In this document: piece after piece, positions 49,273 to 59,457 of the stretch
Layout of the letters: each line of letters begins with the position of its first letter
Position numbering within the stretch: position 1 is the stretch's first letter
DNA from: a virus
Length of the DNA: 59,842 nt
Virus record (IMG/VR): IMGVR_UViG_3300030109_000604
Location: 1-59,842 of that record
Reading direction: 5' to 3' (one strand)
The notes under the pieces: model-generated
Told to the model about the DNA's origin: nothing
What the model saw: the letters and a program-made list of their open reading frames with translations, nothing else
Database searches by the model: none
Translations under genes and position numbers: made by a program

Positions 49273-52200
49273 ATGGCACAATTATTTGAGTTTGAGGGGC
49301 AACAATATTCTTTCCCCGATGACGCAACTCAAGAAGAAATCTTTGGTTTTTTAGATCAAGCATCCCCTGCGCCAACTCCTGAGGAACCTTCCGAAAAAGG
49401 GTTTCTTGATAGAACTGGAGAGATGCTCAAGGGCGGCGCTCAAAGGTTTGCAGGGTCCAGTGCCTATGGCCTAGCGTCGGGTCTTGAATATTTTGGAGCT
49501 TCTCCAGAAACTCAAGAAGAACTAAAAACCTATGCTGCGCAACAGGAGGAGTCTCTAAAGGGCATATCTCCAATTAAACCTTTGTTAGAAGCAGAGAGCT
49601 TGGGGGATGTAGCATCTTCGGGTTATGACTATTTAGTGCAGTCAAGTCCTTACATGGGCGCAATGTTAACGGGCGCTTACGCTGGGGGCAAAGCCGCTGC
49701 CGCCCTGCCAATACCTCACCCGGCAGTTAAGGCCATTACTATGTTCGCGGGAGGATTGCTGGGGGGCGCAGCGGCAACGTATAATGCGTTCTTTGGGGAC
49801 AATGTTAAAGAAGCGGAGCAAGTTAAAGGAAGAAAGCTAACCAAAGAAGAAACAGAGGGTGCTGCGGTGGCTGCGGTAGGGCAGTCTATTGCTGATGCAG
49901 TTATATCAAAGATACTGCCGTCTAGGGGCAGTCCAAAACTAATTACAAATACGCTTAAAAAGCTAATGCAAGGTGGTGCTGTTGAGGGGACCACTGAAGT
50001 TTTTCAAGAGTCTCTTTCCATACTGCAAGCTAATGATTTTGATTTAGATTCTTTAAGGACGCCTGAGGCCACGTATCGTTTAAAAGAAGCGGGCCTAGCC
50101 GGTATGGTTATTGGAGCGCCTATTAGCGCTGCTACGGGTCCGTTTACTAGAGAGGCTCCTCCAACAGCCCCACCGGTACTTCCCGATGTTACTGAGGGTC
50201 TACAAGAAACATTAGATGTAGAGACTGAAACTACCCTTGAGGAAGATACTGCTGATGGGGAGCAGTCCGTTACAGAAGCGGATATGGCTTCCGAGGGTCA
50301 ACTGGATTTAAATTTTGCATCTGAAGAGGTTGCGCAGGACGAGGTAGAATCTGCGGTTACGCCGCCAGCGAGTGACGAGTTCGTAACTGAGCAGGTTGAG
50401 GGTGGGGTGGATGAAACAGTCGCTCCCGATGTAGGGCCTGTTGACATTGCCGGTGTATCTGATGAAGTCGTAGACGAACAGTTGCGACAAATTGTTGCAG
50501 ACCCACCCCCTGAGGGGCCTGCCGCTCCTGATCTGGGGGAGCTTGACCTAGAAGTTACGGAGCCTGTCTCTCCAGAGTTTCAGCCGAGTACATTAGAAAC
50601 ATTTCCTGTTGCTGAAGAACAATTGGAACTGTTTGATACTTCTACGATTGAGGCGCTTACTGCTTCTGCGCAGTCGGCTACTCCGAAGCTATCTATTCCT
50701 GAGCATATTGTAAAAAAGATAATTGAGAACTTGAACCGCCGCCTTCAGGCACGCGGTCTGGCCGATGACGTGTCGTTAATTATAACTGATACAATATTCC
50801 GGCCTGAGATGGGGGCAGACCCAGACTCCACACCCAGTGAAGCTAAGTACATTCCCCGTACACAGTCGGCTAAGGGCGCAATAATCTTAGCCCTTGATGC
50901 TCTCCCCGAATCCACCCTGAGGAAACCCAAAGAGATGGCAACCTATCTTGCCGGTCTCACGGATCACGAGACTGTTCACTCATGGGTGGACATTGGGGTG
51001 ATAAACGACAACGACATGCAGGCTTTGTCTAAGGCGGCGTCCCTAGCCCCGCACTGGTCTGATCCTAATAAGACAGTGATGGACGTAATAGCAGATGTGT
51101 ACCCTGATCTTGATGCTGAGGGGCAGATAGAGGAAGCGGCGGCTGAATTATTCAGGGGCCATGCGGCTGGTAACGTAGTTCTCAAGGGACGGCCCCTGTC
51201 AATATGGCAACGCATTATGAACTTCTTCAGGAATCTAAAAGGAGGCCTAGCAGAAGCTGACATATACAAGGCGGCTCAGGTCTTCGACAGGGTTGGCATG
51301 TCACCTGACTTTGTATCGGCTGCGCCCACTGCTCCCGCTGATGACTTCGGAGATGAGTTGGTTGAGGCGGTGAGTGGTAAGGATAAGTCGCTAGGCGAAA
51401 AGTTACGCGACGACAAGGAAGCTCGCTCATTTCAGGGTGGTCCCAATATGTGGAAGCCCGAACCCGGCAAGCCGTTTGGTACGCCTCAACTTAAATTTGC
51501 GGGTACTGTTGGGGGTCAAGCGCATGGTTGGGGGTTTTATAATTCTCAAGATGTAGAAGTTGGGAAAGACTTTGCAGGAAGAAGCGGCAGGGGGCAGCTT
51601 CTTGAGCTTGATATTCCAGATGATGCGATAGCTAAATTCATGGACGAAAGCCTGCCACTGAGCAAACAATCTCCGAGTGTGCAACAGGCAATCGGGCGTA
51701 TTTATGATCGCGTTTACGACCGTGGATTTAGACAGTCTATGAGGCAACTCATGGAAGGAAAAGATCCAACAGGTTTTAGAATTTATCGGGACATTGGTAC
51801 TTACGAAAAAATATCTGATAAAGAAATAAGTTTGATGTTGGCCGAAGAAGGGATTCCGGGACTTAAATATGGCGCTGATCCCCGCTTAAGTGGTAGCCCA
51901 ACACCAGAAGGTGTTGCCATGCGTCTTATAGAACTTACGGGTAGTGTTGATGGTGCCATTGCTGAGGCTCAAGCCCGTATAGCTGATGCAGAGCAGAGAG
52001 GAGTTCTTGATCGGGCTGACTCAAGGTTCAAAGTGCCTGCTGCTTTGGAGATCCTGCAAGAACGAGGTGATCCTCGTAGGTATAACTACGTGATCTGGGA
52101 TCAAGATGTTCTAAATAGAGTAGAGGTTAAAGGCGTTAATGAAGTACCGGTCAATCAGGTTGCTGTTAACCTTTCCTCTGCGACAGAGAGTATCCTTGGT

Positions 52201-55200
52201 CTCAAGGATCTACAGGATCAGGCCAACACTGGAGACATAGAAGCACAAGGACTGCTTCAAGATGTAGCTTCAGACTCTTTATCCTACTTGTTGAGCGGTA
52301 TTCCTGATGTACGTGTACTGCCCACGCCCGCACAAGGTTTGTACTTTGGTGATCTAGAGCCATCAATAGGGCTAGACGTTGGTTTCGTGCAGGATAACAA
52401 GAAAGACGTTCTTGCTTCTCTGGCTAAATTTGCCAGCAACTTCAATCAAGAACAGATTCATGTTCGCACTGGTGCTGACGAGAATACAGACGTTGGGTTT
52501 ACTTATCCTGATGGGTCCTATAATACTGCTTCAGTGCGGTTCTCTTTGCGTGAGCCTCTCACCCGCCAAGAGATTGAGGAAGTAATATCTAGCTCAGGTT
52601 TGGTGGGTGTAACTGCTACAGATACTTATTTAGATGCGTACTATGTAGGAGATCCTAGTGATGCAGCCGCCATCCAACAATTCAAACAAGCCGCAGACCG
52701 AGCCTCAAAATCTCTTGAAGGACGCACTAGCGGAGTTGACCCAGCAATTCAAAGACTCTGGGCATACGGTGAGGGATATGGAGCCACCAACCCGTACTCA
52801 GACATACGAGGCCCACTTCGTCCCCCGGAAGCGAACGAAGGGAACCGAACCAGTTGGAGAATAGGTCAGCGCCTACGTGGCCGTCCGTTTATTCCGGTTC
52901 CTTCTCAGCAGACCTTAACCCCTGAGCAGCGCGATCTTCAGTCTGAGATAGCTGATGCGTTTGATGATATGCCCCTTAATGATCTGGGCAATCCAGACGT
53001 GCGCAGAGCCTATGATGAACTGGCGCGAGAGCTAGACAGTCAGTACAGAGCGCTCCCTATCAAGGTGGAAGTATTCGAGGGAGAAGGCGAGCCGTATGCA
53101 AACAGTGCGGCTATGCGAGAAGACATAAACCAGAACAATCATTTGTTTATTTATGGCACTAACGCAGACACCTTCGGCCCTGAGGGTGTGGTCTACGACA
53201 ACCATCCCATGCTTAAGCAGTCGTCATACACTGATGTAAATGGCTACCCCTTGCTTATCAACGATCTGTTGAGGGCAGTGCACGACTATTACGCGCATAC
53301 GATGGCACCAAATAAGTTTGGTCCGTTGGGCGAGGAAGCTGCATGGCAGAATCATATGAGGATGACCCGAAGCCCGTGGGCTAGATGGGCGCTTACCTCA
53401 GAAACAAGGGGCCAGAACAGTTGGGTTAATTTCCACAGGCTCGCTATTGACCCAAGTAAGCGTGCGGACTCGCTGCCAATTACGGAGCGTGAGTTCTCTG
53501 AGCAGAAGACGGCGTTGCTCCCCATAGAATACACGATGACCGGCGATCCTGTTATTGATGAAGAGATGCTCGACATAGCATCTCCCGATAAGGAAGCGCG
53601 AAACTTTCTTGTTGGCCGTTTTTACAAAAAAGAAACGATGTTCGGAGTTCAGTTCGTTAATGAAGATGGTCTTGGTTTGGTTGGAGGGGTGCCAAGTGGA
53701 AGGGCCAGCACACCGGGGACAGCAAACCTTCGTTTTGCGATTATGGATCAGAACATTAGAGGGGAGGACAACAAGCCTATTGCTCTTGGCGAGACAAAAA
53801 TAAATGTCAAGCTGGAGGATGGCGAATTAACTGAAGAGATAGAGGGCATTGTTGACATAGAAATAGAAGATGCCTACCGCAACACGGGCATCGGAAGCCG
53901 CGTAATCAACTCTTTGTTAGAGAATACCACTGACGGTCTGAACATCTACGATATTCAAGAAAGCGCATTGCCATATTGGCGGGACAAGCAGGGGACCTCA
54001 ATTGTTGAAAGAAGTTCTGCTGAGGGTGACAACCTAATTGATGGATTTATTCCGAAAGGTGCGCCTGCGCCTAGTGTGGAAAGAACGGCGGCTTCTCCTG
54101 ATAAAGAAGCGCGGCGCTTTGTTGACTTGCCTAAGGAAGCGCAGCGACTAGTCAGGACCACTGATGCTAACGGTAGGCAGACCGCTAGGTTCGGAACGAT
54201 CCAGTACAAAGGGAACAATGTCCCTGTAGTTCTACACATGGGTACACCAGAAGACTCTGGTATGCGCCATGCGGATAAACATCTTCTTAATTTTGAGACG
54301 TTCACTCCGTATGAGTCTGTTCCCATAGCGCTGAAGTCTTTGATGACGGCATCGTTCAACCCTGAGCGGCAAGCCCCCCGTAAATCTCCTGCCCTTACAT
54401 TTACAGAGGGTGGCGACAGGGGCCAAGCAGGCAAGTTTACCATTGAATGGCAGGACCCAGCATCTCGGTTCCCCATAAAGGCGGCATTTACATTACTGGA
54501 GCCAAACACAATCAGTGGGGTAGAGGTTCCTGTCTTTGCAATGGATACCATCTTTGTAAATACGGGTAGAGAAACTCCCGCTTATCAGGCAGCGGAAACC
54601 ACGATCAGACGCGAAGGCGTGATAGAGCTAGATAAGATCTCACGCCCCGGCAAAGAGGCCGTGCTAGATGCAGTCGCTAACTTCAAGCAGAAATCAAAGA
54701 AAGAAAAGTTTGCTAGGCCCATATCGCAAGAGTTCTCCATCAAGTCCACGCCTACTGATATGGGTATCGACATGCCCTCAGGTATGGTCGCGCCTCAGCA
54801 GCATGAAACCTTGGGCGAAAAGGTTCTTACTAATCTTGGCATGGTTGGCGGCAGTCCTTTAGATAGCTTCGGAGATTTCTTTAAGTGGTTCCGCACAAAC
54901 TTTGTAGATATGTGGGACCCAATCCGTCGCACTGAAGTTGGCCTGTCAGAGCAGGATGAAAAGAACCAGAATTTCCTGAGCGCATCTAGTTCAGCATGGG
55001 CGGCTATGCGAATGGCGCGTAGAGGAACTGCTGTTACAGCATACTCCCTGTCAAAAGGTGTGCCGACTTACCGTGACGGCTATACCTCGGTGAAGGATAT
55101 ACCGGAGGACGCCTTACAAACTAACATAGATGGCACAACAGAGGTCAGTCGAATAGCTGGAACCGATACGGGCTTGATCCCCATCATTGAGCCGCTGAGG

Positions 55201-57621
55201 AAAGGCAATCGTTTCGAGGCATTTCATCTGTATGCGATAGCCCGTAGGGCGGCGCGTCTTATTCGTGAAGGGCGGGAGCGTCTTCTCACTCAGGATCAGA
55301 TTGCGCAGTATCTCGCCATGGGGAACAGCCGTGCTGAGATAGCGCAGATCATGGATGTTTCAGAGGCTGAGGTAGATACTCTCTTGGCTGGGCGTGATAT
55401 TAAGTTCAATGATGATTTCTCTGATATCTTCCAAGATTATCAAGTATGGAACGGTTACTTCGTAGATTTCTTGGTAGACACAGGGGTTCTTACTAGAGAG
55501 AAAGCCGACATATGGAAAGAGTCTGCCGATTATATTCCGTTCTATCGCCAACTTGATCCGTCATACAAGGACACTGCTGGCGAAAGCCCCATGTTTGAAG
55601 GGCTAATGGCAAGCGCACCTCCCCCCGAACTAAAGGGAAAGGGGATGATATGGTCGATCATAGCAAAGGATGCGCAGGGCAACGAGACGATGCTGCCCAC
55701 CACGTTCAATCAATCTGAAAAGAATGTAGCTGAGGCATACGCGCAGAAATACAAAGATGAAACAGGGATGGACGTAAGTGTAGTTCGCAAGGGCATGCCG
55801 ATTGGCGGCTTCCTAGATACCCTTACAGAAAATGCTTTGTCTGCTGTTCAGACAGGCATGATGAACGTGGGTATGCAACGGACAATGCGGAACCTTGTTT
55901 TGGCAGATCCCCAGACAACCGTGAGAACGAAACCGGGGACGCCGGGTTCAGTTACATTCCACGTCAAGGGTGAGCCAATAACGCTATACGTGGGTGATCG
56001 TGCGCTTTATTCGTCTCTTAACAATTACCTTACCAATCAGAGGATCAACCCGTTTGTCAATTTCTTGGGGATGCCTGCTCGTTTTCTGAGGGAAATGATC
56101 ACCCGATCACCAGACTTCATGGCGGCAAACATGCTAAGAGATTCGTTGTCAGCATGGGTAACTAGTGGTCGGGACACCAAAGCCTTGATAGGAACCATTG
56201 GTGGTTTCTCTCAGGCCCTACGTGGTAGCACTTCTGCTGATGCGCTGGCTGCGGCTGGTCTGATGACGGGGTTTGATTTTGGTGGAGACCCCACCAAGAT
56301 GACCGATTTTATAAACAAAGAACTGCTTAAGTATAAGTATCCTTCAGCAGTGGGACGGTTTGCACGTAACCCATTGAAGGCCCTGTGGGATGCAACAGGT
56401 ACAGCTTCCCGTGCTTCGGATGCAGCTACTCGTATTGCTGTGTATGAGAGAGTCCTTAAAGAAACAGGCGATGAAGCACAGGCTATCTTTGAGGCGCAGG
56501 AAGTTATCAACTTCTCAGCACGGGGGCAGTCAGCACTAATACAAAACCTTGCGGTGGTGGTGCCGTTCTTGAACGCTCGTATCCAAGGCTTGGATGTTCT
56601 GTATCGTTCTTCGATGGGGCGCAAAGGGTTTGCAGCGAGGCCTGAGTCCGACATCGTGAAGAGAAGGTTTATGTTCAGAGCCATGTTGGTTGCCATGAGT
56701 AGCGCAGCGTACTGGGCCATGGTTCACGATGATGAGGAATACATAAACCAAAACCCAGAGATCAAAGATAACTACTGGATAATTCCGTCGGCGTGGATAC
56801 CCGGTTATGACGGACCACCCCTCAGGTTCCCGATACCGTTTGAGGTAGGGTTCTTGTTTAAGACCATACCTGAAAGGGTCATGGCTTTGTATTTTGGCAA
56901 GGATGTGCCTCGTGATATTGCGCAGACATTGCGGCGGGGTCTGGTGAATACGTTTGAGTTTAATCCAATCCCTCAAGCAGTGTTGCCGCCTCTTGAGGTG
57001 ATAGCCAATTACAGTTTCTTTACAGGGCGCAAGATTGAAGGACAGTATCTTGAGGGACTGTTGCCGGGATACCGTTATAGCAGCAGGACCTCTGCTCTCG
57101 CTATGGAACTTGGTCAGATGTTTAATTATTCCCCTGTAAAAATTGATCATATGATTAACGGTTATGGCGGCACCTTGGGCACAGTAGTCATTGATACTGT
57201 AGATCAAGTTATGAGGGGAGCATCGGCTGATTTGGGAGAACGCCCCGCTAAACAACTTAGCGAGTACCCGTTTATTAAAAGATTTTTAGCAACGCCAGAT
57301 GCACGAGGCCTTGTCACACAGTTCTACGAGTTGAGAAGAGAAGTTGGTCAGGCGGTTGATACCGTCAAAATGTTAGAGAAGGGCGAGCTTACGTTAGCAG
57401 AAGGCGCAAAGTTGGCAGATAAGAAAGTAAAACTGATTGCTATAGAAAATGTGGTAGAAGATATATCTAGCCTTCTTGTTAAATTGAGAAATGAGCGTAA
57501 GCGGATTCAAGAGTCGAACATAAGTGCTGAAGCGAAACGACAATTGATTGACGAGGTCACAGCTATGGAGCTTATGGCTGTTGAGTCTATCCCGGAACTA
57601 AGGCAAGAGGCGTTTCAGTAG
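49273..57621 (+). CDS. Giant polyvalent ejection protein (2782 aa)
   Basis: Modules can be seen in order. Residues 1-170: a membrane-active start with hydrophobic helices (VKAITMFAGGLLGGAAA). About 560-575: a zincin motif HETVH (565-569). About 735-945: a domain like the ADP-ribosyltransferase-type modules of polyvalent proteins (HGWGFYNSQ near 754, YNYVIWDQ near 937). About 1337: HDYYAHTMAP. About 1455-1580: GNAT-like fold with RNTGIGSRVI near 1537. About 1930-2020: a helical domain with DVSEAEVDTLL and YIPFYRQLD. About 2150 and 2290: polyvalent-associated LPD-like segments (SEKNVAEAYAQ, RDSLSAWVTSG). Such proteins enter the host with the DNA and may counter defences. Catalytic function is unproven. 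Confidence 0.75.
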   Translation: MAQLFEFEGQQYSFPDDATQEEIFGFLDQASPAPTPEEPSEKGFLDRTGEMLKGGAQRFAGSSAYGLASGLEYFGASPETQEELKTYAAQQEESLKGISPIKPLLEAESLGDVASSGYDYLVQSSPYMGAMLTGAYAGGKAAAALPIPHPAVKAITMFAGGLLGGAAATYNAFFGDNVKEAEQVKGRKLTKEETEGAAVAAVGQSIADAVISKILPSRGSPKLITNTLKKLMQGGAVEGTTEVFQESLSILQANDFDLDSLRTPEATYRLKEAGLAGMVIGAPISAATGPFTREAPPTAPPVLPDVTEGLQETLDVETETTLEEDTADGEQSVTEADMASEGQLDLNFASEEVAQDEVESAVTPPASDEFVTEQVEGGVDETVAPDVGPVDIAGVSDEVVDEQLRQIVADPPPEGPAAPDLGELDLEVTEPVSPEFQPSTLETFPVAEEQLELFDTSTIEALTASAQSATPKLSIPEHIVKKIIENLNRRLQARGLADDVSLIITDTIFRPEMGADPDSTPSEAKYIPRTQSAKGAIILALDALPESTLRKPKEMATYLAGLTDHETVHSWVDIGVINDNDMQALSKAASLAPHWSDPNKTVMDVIADVYPDLDAEGQIEEAAAELFRGHAAGNVVLKGRPLSIWQRIMNFFRNLKGGLAEADIYKAAQVFDRVGMSPDFVSAAPTAPADDFGDELVEAVSGKDKSLGEKLRDDKEARSFQGGPNMWKPEPGKPFGTPQLKFAGTVGGQAHGWGFYNSQDVEVGKDFAGRSGRGQLLELDIPDDAIAKFMDESLPLSKQSPSVQQAIGRIYDRVYDRGFRQSMRQLMEGKDPTGFRIYRDIGTYEKISDKEISLMLAEEGIPGLKYGADPRLSGSPTPEGVAMRLIELTGSVDGAIAEAQARIADAEQRGVLDRADSRFKVPAALEILQERGDPRRYNYVIWDQDVLNRVEVKGVNEVPVNQVAVNLSSATESILGLKDLQDQANTGDIEAQGLLQDVASDSLSYLLSGIPDVRVLPTPAQGLYFGDLEPSIGLDVGFVQDNKKDVLASLAKFASNFNQEQIHVRTGADENTDVGFTYPDGSYNTASVRFSLREPLTRQEIEEVISSSGLVGVTATDTYLDAYYVGDPSDAAAIQQFKQAADRASKSLEGRTSGVDPAIQRLWAYGEGYGATNPYSDIRGPLRPPEANEGNRTSWRIGQRLRGRPFIPVPSQQTLTPEQRDLQSEIADAFDDMPLNDLGNPDVRRAYDELARELDSQYRALPIKVEVFEGEGEPYANSAAMREDINQNNHLFIYGTNADTFGPEGVVYDNHPMLKQSSYTDVNGYPLLINDLLRAVHDYYAHTMAPNKFGPLGEEAAWQNHMRMTRSPWARWALTSETRGQNSWVNFHRLAIDPSKRADSLPITEREFSEQKTALLPIEYTMTGDPVIDEEMLDIASPDKEARNFLVGRFYKKETMFGVQFVNEDGLGLVGGVPSGRASTPGTANLRFAIMDQNIRGEDNKPIALGETKINVKLEDGELTEEIEGIVDIEIEDAYRNTGIGSRVINSLLENTTDGLNIYDIQESALPYWRDKQGTSIVERSSAEGDNLIDGFIPKGAPAPSVERTAASPDKEARRFVDLPKEAQRLVRTTDANGRQTARFGTIQYKGNNVPVVLHMGTPEDSGMRHADKHLLNFETFTPYESVPIALKSLMTASFNPERQAPRKSPALTFTEGGDRGQAGKFTIEWQDPASRFPIKAAFTLLEPNTISGVEVPVFAMDTIFVNTGRETPAYQAAETTIRREGVIELDKISRPGKEAVLDAVANFKQKSKKEKFARPISQEFSIKSTPTDMGIDMPSGMVAPQQHETLGEKVLTNLGMVGGSPLDSFGDFFKWFRTNFVDMWDPIRRTEVGLSEQDEKNQNFLSASSSAWAAMRMARRGTAVTAYSLSKGVPTYRDGYTSVKDIPEDALQTNIDGTTEVSRIAGTDTGLIPIIEPLRKGNRFEAFHLYAIARRAARLIREGRERLLTQDQIAQYLAMGNSRAEIAQIMDVSEAEVDTLLAGRDIKFNDDFSDIFQDYQVWNGYFVDFLVDTGVLTREKADIWKESADYIPFYRQLDPSYKDTAGESPMFEGLMASAPPPELKGKGMIWSIIAKDAQGNETMLPTTFNQSEKNVAEAYAQKYKDETGMDVSVVRKGMPIGGFLDTLTENALSAVQTGMMNVGMQRTMRNLVLADPQTTVRTKPGTPGSVTFHVKGEPITLYVGDRALYSSLNNYLTNQRINPFVNFLGMPARFLREMITRSPDFMAANMLRDSLSAWVTSGRDTKALIGTIGGFSQALRGSTSADALAAAGLMTGFDFGGDPTKMTDFINKELLKYKYPSAVGRFARNPLKALWDATGTASRASDAATRIAVYERVLKETGDEAQAIFEAQEVINFSARGQSALIQNLAVVVPFLNARIQGLDVLYRSSMGRKGFAARPESDIVKRRFMFRAMLVAMSSAAYWAMVHDDEEYINQNPEIKDNYWIIPSAWIPGYDGPPLRFPIPFEVGFLFKTIPERVMALYFGKDVPRDIAQTLRRGLVNTFEFNPIPQAVLPPLEVIANYSFFTGRKIEGQYLEGLLPGYRYSSRTSALAMELGQMFNYSPVKIDHMINGYGGTLGTVVIDTVDQVMRGASADLGERPAKQLSEYPFIKRFLATPDARGLVTQFYELRREVGQAVDTVKMLEKGELTLAEGAKLADKKVKLIAIENVVEDISSLLVKLRNERKRIQESNISAEAKRQLIDEVTAMELMAVESIPELRQEAFQ

Positions 57622-57649
57622 GAACGCTCCCCTACAATAGGAGATAAGT

Positions 57650-58099
57650 ATGTTAAGTTTGCTCGGGTCCCTATTGGGATTTGGTACTTCTTTCCTGCCA
57701 AAGGTTATGGATTTCTTCCAAGACCGTGCAGATAAGAAGCATGAACTAGCGGTAATGGAAGTTCAAATACGTCAGCAAAAAGAACTAGCTGATCAGAAGT
57801 TGGAGATGGTCAATGTGGAAGCAGATGTACGAGAGATGGAATCTCTTCACAAGTCTATGCAGCCTACCGGCGTGGCGTTTATCGACGGCCTTCGTGGTTC
57901 TGTTCGTCCTGTTATCACTTACGCTTTCTTCGGGCTGTTCATTTTTGTTGAAGTATCCGCTTATCTCGCACTCACTTCCCAAGGAGTATCTGGATTGGAC
58001 GCGGCCAACGCTGTCTGGTCTGAAGAAACCTCAGCACTGTTTGCCGCCGTCATTAGTTTCTGGTTCGGCGGACGCGCCATCTCCCGCGCTAGAAAATGA
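57650..58099 (+). CDS. Holin, GTA three-helix type
   Basis: The 149-residue protein has an N-terminal hydrophobic helix, a charged coiled coil (about 30-75) and two C-terminal membrane helices (VITYAFFGLFIFVEVSAYLAL and SALFAAVISFWFGG). This fits the GTA_holin_3TM family. It forms the membrane hole that lets the endolysin out. A TAGGAGATAAGT ribosome site precedes it, 28 bases after the ejection protein, and its stop overlaps the endolysin start by four bases. Confidence 0.85.
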   Translation: MLSLLGSLLGFGTSFLPKVMDFFQDRADKKHELAVMEVQIRQQKELADQKLEMVNVEADVREMESLHKSMQPTGVAFIDGLRGSVRPVITYAFFGLFIFVEVSAYLALTSQGVSGLDAANAVWSEETSALFAAVISFWFGGRAISRARK

Positions 58100-58551
58100 G
58101 GATCAATGCGAAGGGGATGCAGATAATAAAGCTCTTTGAGGGCTTCCGCTCTGAGCCGTATCTGTGTTCCGCGATGGTTCCCACCATTGGGTTTGGTTCT
58201 ACTTGGTCCTTTGATGGCAGTCGTGTCACCCTATCTCACCCGCCGATTGATGAGGCAGAGGCCGAGGAGCTACTTCTACGAGAGGTCCGTAAGTGTGAGA
58301 GAGCAGTAGACCGTCTGATCAAAGTTGAATTGAACCGCAACGAACACTCCGCTCTCCAAAGTTTTGTATATAATTTGGGCAGCGGGCGGCTACAGTCTAG
58401 TACCTTAAGATCCCTCTTGAACAGGGGCGCTCCCAAAGAAAAAGTTGCGGACGAGTTCCCGAAGTGGCGCAGAGCCGGGGGTAAAATATTACAGGGTCTA
58501 GTCAGAAGACGAGCGGCAGAGAGGGCCTTGTTCCTGTACGAAGGAGAATGA
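58096..58551 (+). CDS. Endolysin, GH24 lysozyme
   Basis: The 151-residue enzyme has the GH24 active site as E15-x8-C24-x5-T30; a cysteine replaces the usual aspartate at the second position, as in the E-C-T subgroup. It cleaves the glycan chains of peptidoglycan at the end of infection. There is no signal peptide, so it depends on the holin encoded just upstream. Later HSALQSFVYNLG and GLVRRRAAERALFL motifs complete the fold. Confidence 0.9.
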   Translation: MRINAKGMQIIKLFEGFRSEPYLCSAMVPTIGFGSTWSFDGSRVTLSHPPIDEAEAEELLLREVRKCERAVDRLIKVELNRNEHSALQSFVYNLGSGRLQSSTLRSLLNRGAPKEKVADEFPKWRRAGGKILQGLVRRRAAERALFLYEGE

Positions 58552-58552
58552 T

Positions 58553-58906
58553 ATGGAAGTGGATGCAAGGCTAGGCATACAGGCAGCAATCATGTTAGCC
58601 ACAATTGCTGGTGGGTATGCGGTTGTTAAGGCTCAGTTACAGCGCGTCATCTCTGATCTGGTTGATCACATAAAGAAGTTTGAGAAACATAAGTCAGCGT
58701 TCGATGCCCGACTTGATGATGCGGAGTCCCAGAGAAGTGTGTTCGCTAGTCAGATATCCACGCTCATTGATATCAATAGTGTGTCTGCATTGGAGCGCCG
58801 CAATAGAGAGATCGCTACGCTGCAAGCTGAGGTCAAAGTGTTGCAAGCTCAGATCCAACACTTAAATGATATACACAACTCAAAGCATCCAGAGACAAAT
58901 AAGTAG
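58553..58906 (+). CDS. Inner-membrane spanin-like protein (117 aa)
   Basis: A single N-terminal membrane helix (AAIMLATIAGGYAVVKAQL) is followed by a long coiled coil with regular Leu and charged residues up to the end. That is the layout of Rz-type i-spanins, which span the periplasm to fuse both membranes. No separate outer-membrane lipoprotein (Rz1) overlaps it. It begins two bases after the endolysin stop. The lipoprotein at 57-662 is on another operon and is not an Rz1 by length. Confidence 0.6.
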   Translation: MEVDARLGIQAAIMLATIAGGYAVVKAQLQRVISDLVDHIKKFEKHKSAFDARLDDAESQRSVFASQISTLIDINSVSALERRNREIATLQAEVKVLQAQIQHLNDIHNSKHPETNK

Positions 58907-58923
58907 GAGAATAGGAGGCTAGC

Positions 58924-59457
58924 ATGGACCCCATCACAATAGCAGCCGCCATTGCAGCCACCAAAACACTAGTGAAATCGGCACGGGGTGTTCAAGAGAT
59001 TGCGCACGGTATTGACGGACTGTTCCATGCCAAAGAGGAGCATGAAAAAAATAAAGACCACGAAGCTGGTAGCTCAATCGGCAGAAAGAATAAGTCAATT
59101 CTTCAAAAACGCGCTAAGGATGACGGCTCCGAAACTTCTATGTCTGCCAGTGCCGCAGCCATCATCGAACGCAAGCAATTGGATCAGCAGCTTGAGGACC
59201 TCAAAAATGAGATCAATCGTAAGTGGCCGAGCGCTCCTAACGAACCCTCCACTTGGGACCTCATTTTAAAAGAACGTGAGAAGAGGGTTGCTGCAAAGAA
59301 AGAACGCGAGAGGCTCGAAAAGATTGAGGCTGAAGAACGTGCGGAGCGGCGTAAAAAACTTTTACTTGAGCTTGCCAAGGGACTTATCGTTGCGACCATT
59401 GCGGGGGGCATTGGTACGTTCCTCTACTGGGCCGCACAGCAAGGTGGCAGTGCCTAA
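58924..59457 (+). CDS. Coiled-coil membrane protein of the lysis block (177 aa)
   Basis: The N-terminus is a short alanine-rich stretch (ITIAAAIAATKTLVKSARG), then a glutamate/lysine-rich coiled coil (about 80-150) and a C-terminal membrane helix (LIVATIAGGIGTFLYWAA). The topology is the reverse of the neighbouring spanin. It may be a second holin-like or envelope protein. Its stop overlaps the stop of the minus-strand zinc-ribbon gene by four bases. Confidence 0.6.
   Translation: MDPITIAAAIAATKTLVKSARGVQEIAHGIDGLFHAKEEHEKNKDHEAGSSIGRKNKSILQKRAKDDGSETSMSASAAAIIERKQLDQQLEDLKNEINRKWPSAPNEPSTWDLILKEREKRVAAKKERERLEKIEAEERAERRKKLLLELAKGLIVATIAGGIGTFLYWAAQQGGSA

Noticed and set aside
56536-57255. 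239-codon open frame on the minus strand
   Set aside because: It is antisense to the end of the 2782-residue gene, with no family-like motif and no independent promoter.
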